Shown: one piece after another, positions 63,862 through 64,000 of the stretch
How the letters are laid out: each line of letters begins with the position of its first letter
How positions within the stretch are numbered: position 1 is the first letter of the stretch
Notes under the pieces: generated by a model
Told to the model about the DNA's origin: nothing
Seen by the model: the letters and a program-made list of their open reading frames with translations, nothing else
The model's database searches: none
NCBI RefSeq assembly: GCF_003259175.1
Contig: NZ_QGOK01000013.1
Coordinates: 91,202 to 155,201 of the forward strand
DNA from: Marinomonas shanghaiensis
GTDB lineage: Bacteria > Pseudomonadota > Gammaproteobacteria > Pseudomonadales > Marinomonadaceae
DNA length: 64,000 bases
Reading direction: 5' to 3'
Position numbers and translations under genes: made by a program

Positions 63862-63886
63862 TACCTCAGTGTCGTGATACCTCAGT
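63855..63886. repeat. 16-base tandem duplication over the tyrS stop
   Basis: GTCGTGATACCTCAGT occurs twice in a row, 63855-63870 and 63871-63886. The first copy contains the tyrS TGA. Confidence 0.9.
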
Positions 63887-63898
63887 AATAGATTAAAT

Positions 63899-63924
63899 GA
63901 AAAAGACACTCCGGTGTCTTTTTC
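63899..63924 (+). terminator. Terminator after tyrS
   Basis: GAAAAAGACAC (63899-63909) and GTGTCTTTTTC (63914-63924) are perfect 11-base arms around TCCG, with T-rich 3' arm. Confidence 0.9.
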
Positions 63925-63971
63925 ATTATATGGTAGATAATAAATTATTTTTGATATTTGTTAAAAAAGGG

Positions 63972-63999
63972 TTGCACAGAAAATTTTGGAATGTATTAT
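63972..63999 (+). promoter_or_regulatory. Strong promoter-like pair at the window end
   Basis: TTGCAC (63972-63977) and TATTAT (63994-63999) with a 16-base spacer, after an A/T-rich stretch. In related bacteria an rRNA operon often follows tyrS, so this could be its promoter. The sequence ends before that can be seen. Confidence 0.5.
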
Positions 64000-64000
64000 A

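Overview
The window looks like chromosome from a marine gammaproteobacterium of the Oceanospirillales, most like Marinomonas. This rests on protein character and gene order, not on a database search. The supporting signs are moderate GC, TRAP and sugar-ABC uptake systems beside pectin/rhamnose genes, the lptM-lysA-dapF-DUF484 block, and mepM divergent from tyrS. Almost all of the sequence is coding and no gap without a feature exceeds 300 bases. I saw no tRNA, rRNA, CRISPR array or insertion sequence.

Layout. 1-5.4 kb: end of an unidentified gene, an MscS channel, a CaCA-type cation antiporter behind a yybP-ykoY (manganese) riboswitch with a small translationally coupled ORF, a YcaQ-type DNA glycosylase, an Lrp regulator and a nucleoside-recognition-domain membrane protein. 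5.4-9.5 kb: a GH105 unsaturated-uronyl hydrolase with a three-gene TRAP transporter. 9.7-20.7 kb: a complete L-rhamnose locus of the Rhizobium type. It has rhaI and a bifunctional rhaD (aldolase plus dehydrogenase) leftward, and rhaR, rhaS, rhaT, rhaP, rhaQ and a fused mutarotase-kinase (rhaU-rhaK) rightward. 20.7-25.5 kb: a small defence/toxin island with a decayed HigBA pair, an Xre-RES pair and a ParDE pair, interrupted by lldD (L-lactate to pyruvate) and a LysR regulator. 25.5-32.7 kb: DoxX, a GNAT enzyme, and a leftward operon of TRAP transporter, KDG kinase and a 2-hydroxyacid dehydrogenase, under a LacI-type regulator with a perfect 20-bp palindrome as candidate operator.

32.8-46.2 kb: a zinc-ribbon metallopeptidase, DUF6172 and DUF2076 proteins, a multicopper oxidase, an EamA exporter, an ABC exporter, a methionine gamma-lyase-like enzyme, a polar amino-acid ABC transporter whose permease carries an extra N-terminal domain, and SOS-controlled yebG. 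46.2-56.7 kb: a second MscS protein with a DUF1439 lipoprotein, SlyD, the Fur-controlled fagA-fumC pair, a YgeA-type racemase, two GNAT enzymes, a DUF3820 protein and the glutathione-dependent formaldehyde pathway (frmA, fghA) with a LysR regulator. 56.9-64 kb: housekeeping genes lptM, lysA, dapF, DUF484, a HAD phosphatase, trxA, mepM and tyrS. The window ends on a strong-looking promoter that may belong to a ribosomal RNA operon.

Working together: GH105 and the two TRAP systems point to uptake and breakdown of unsaturated uronic acids from pectin-like or other algal polysaccharides. KdgK takes the uronate branch into the Entner-Doudoroff route. The rha locus takes the rhamnose branch to DHAP and L-lactate, which LldD can oxidise to pyruvate. 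The most unusual items are the riboswitch/small-ORF/antiporter arrangement, the RhaU-RhaK fusion, the toxin remnant in front of an intact HigA, the extra domain in the amino-acid permease, and the absence of xerC from its usual place.
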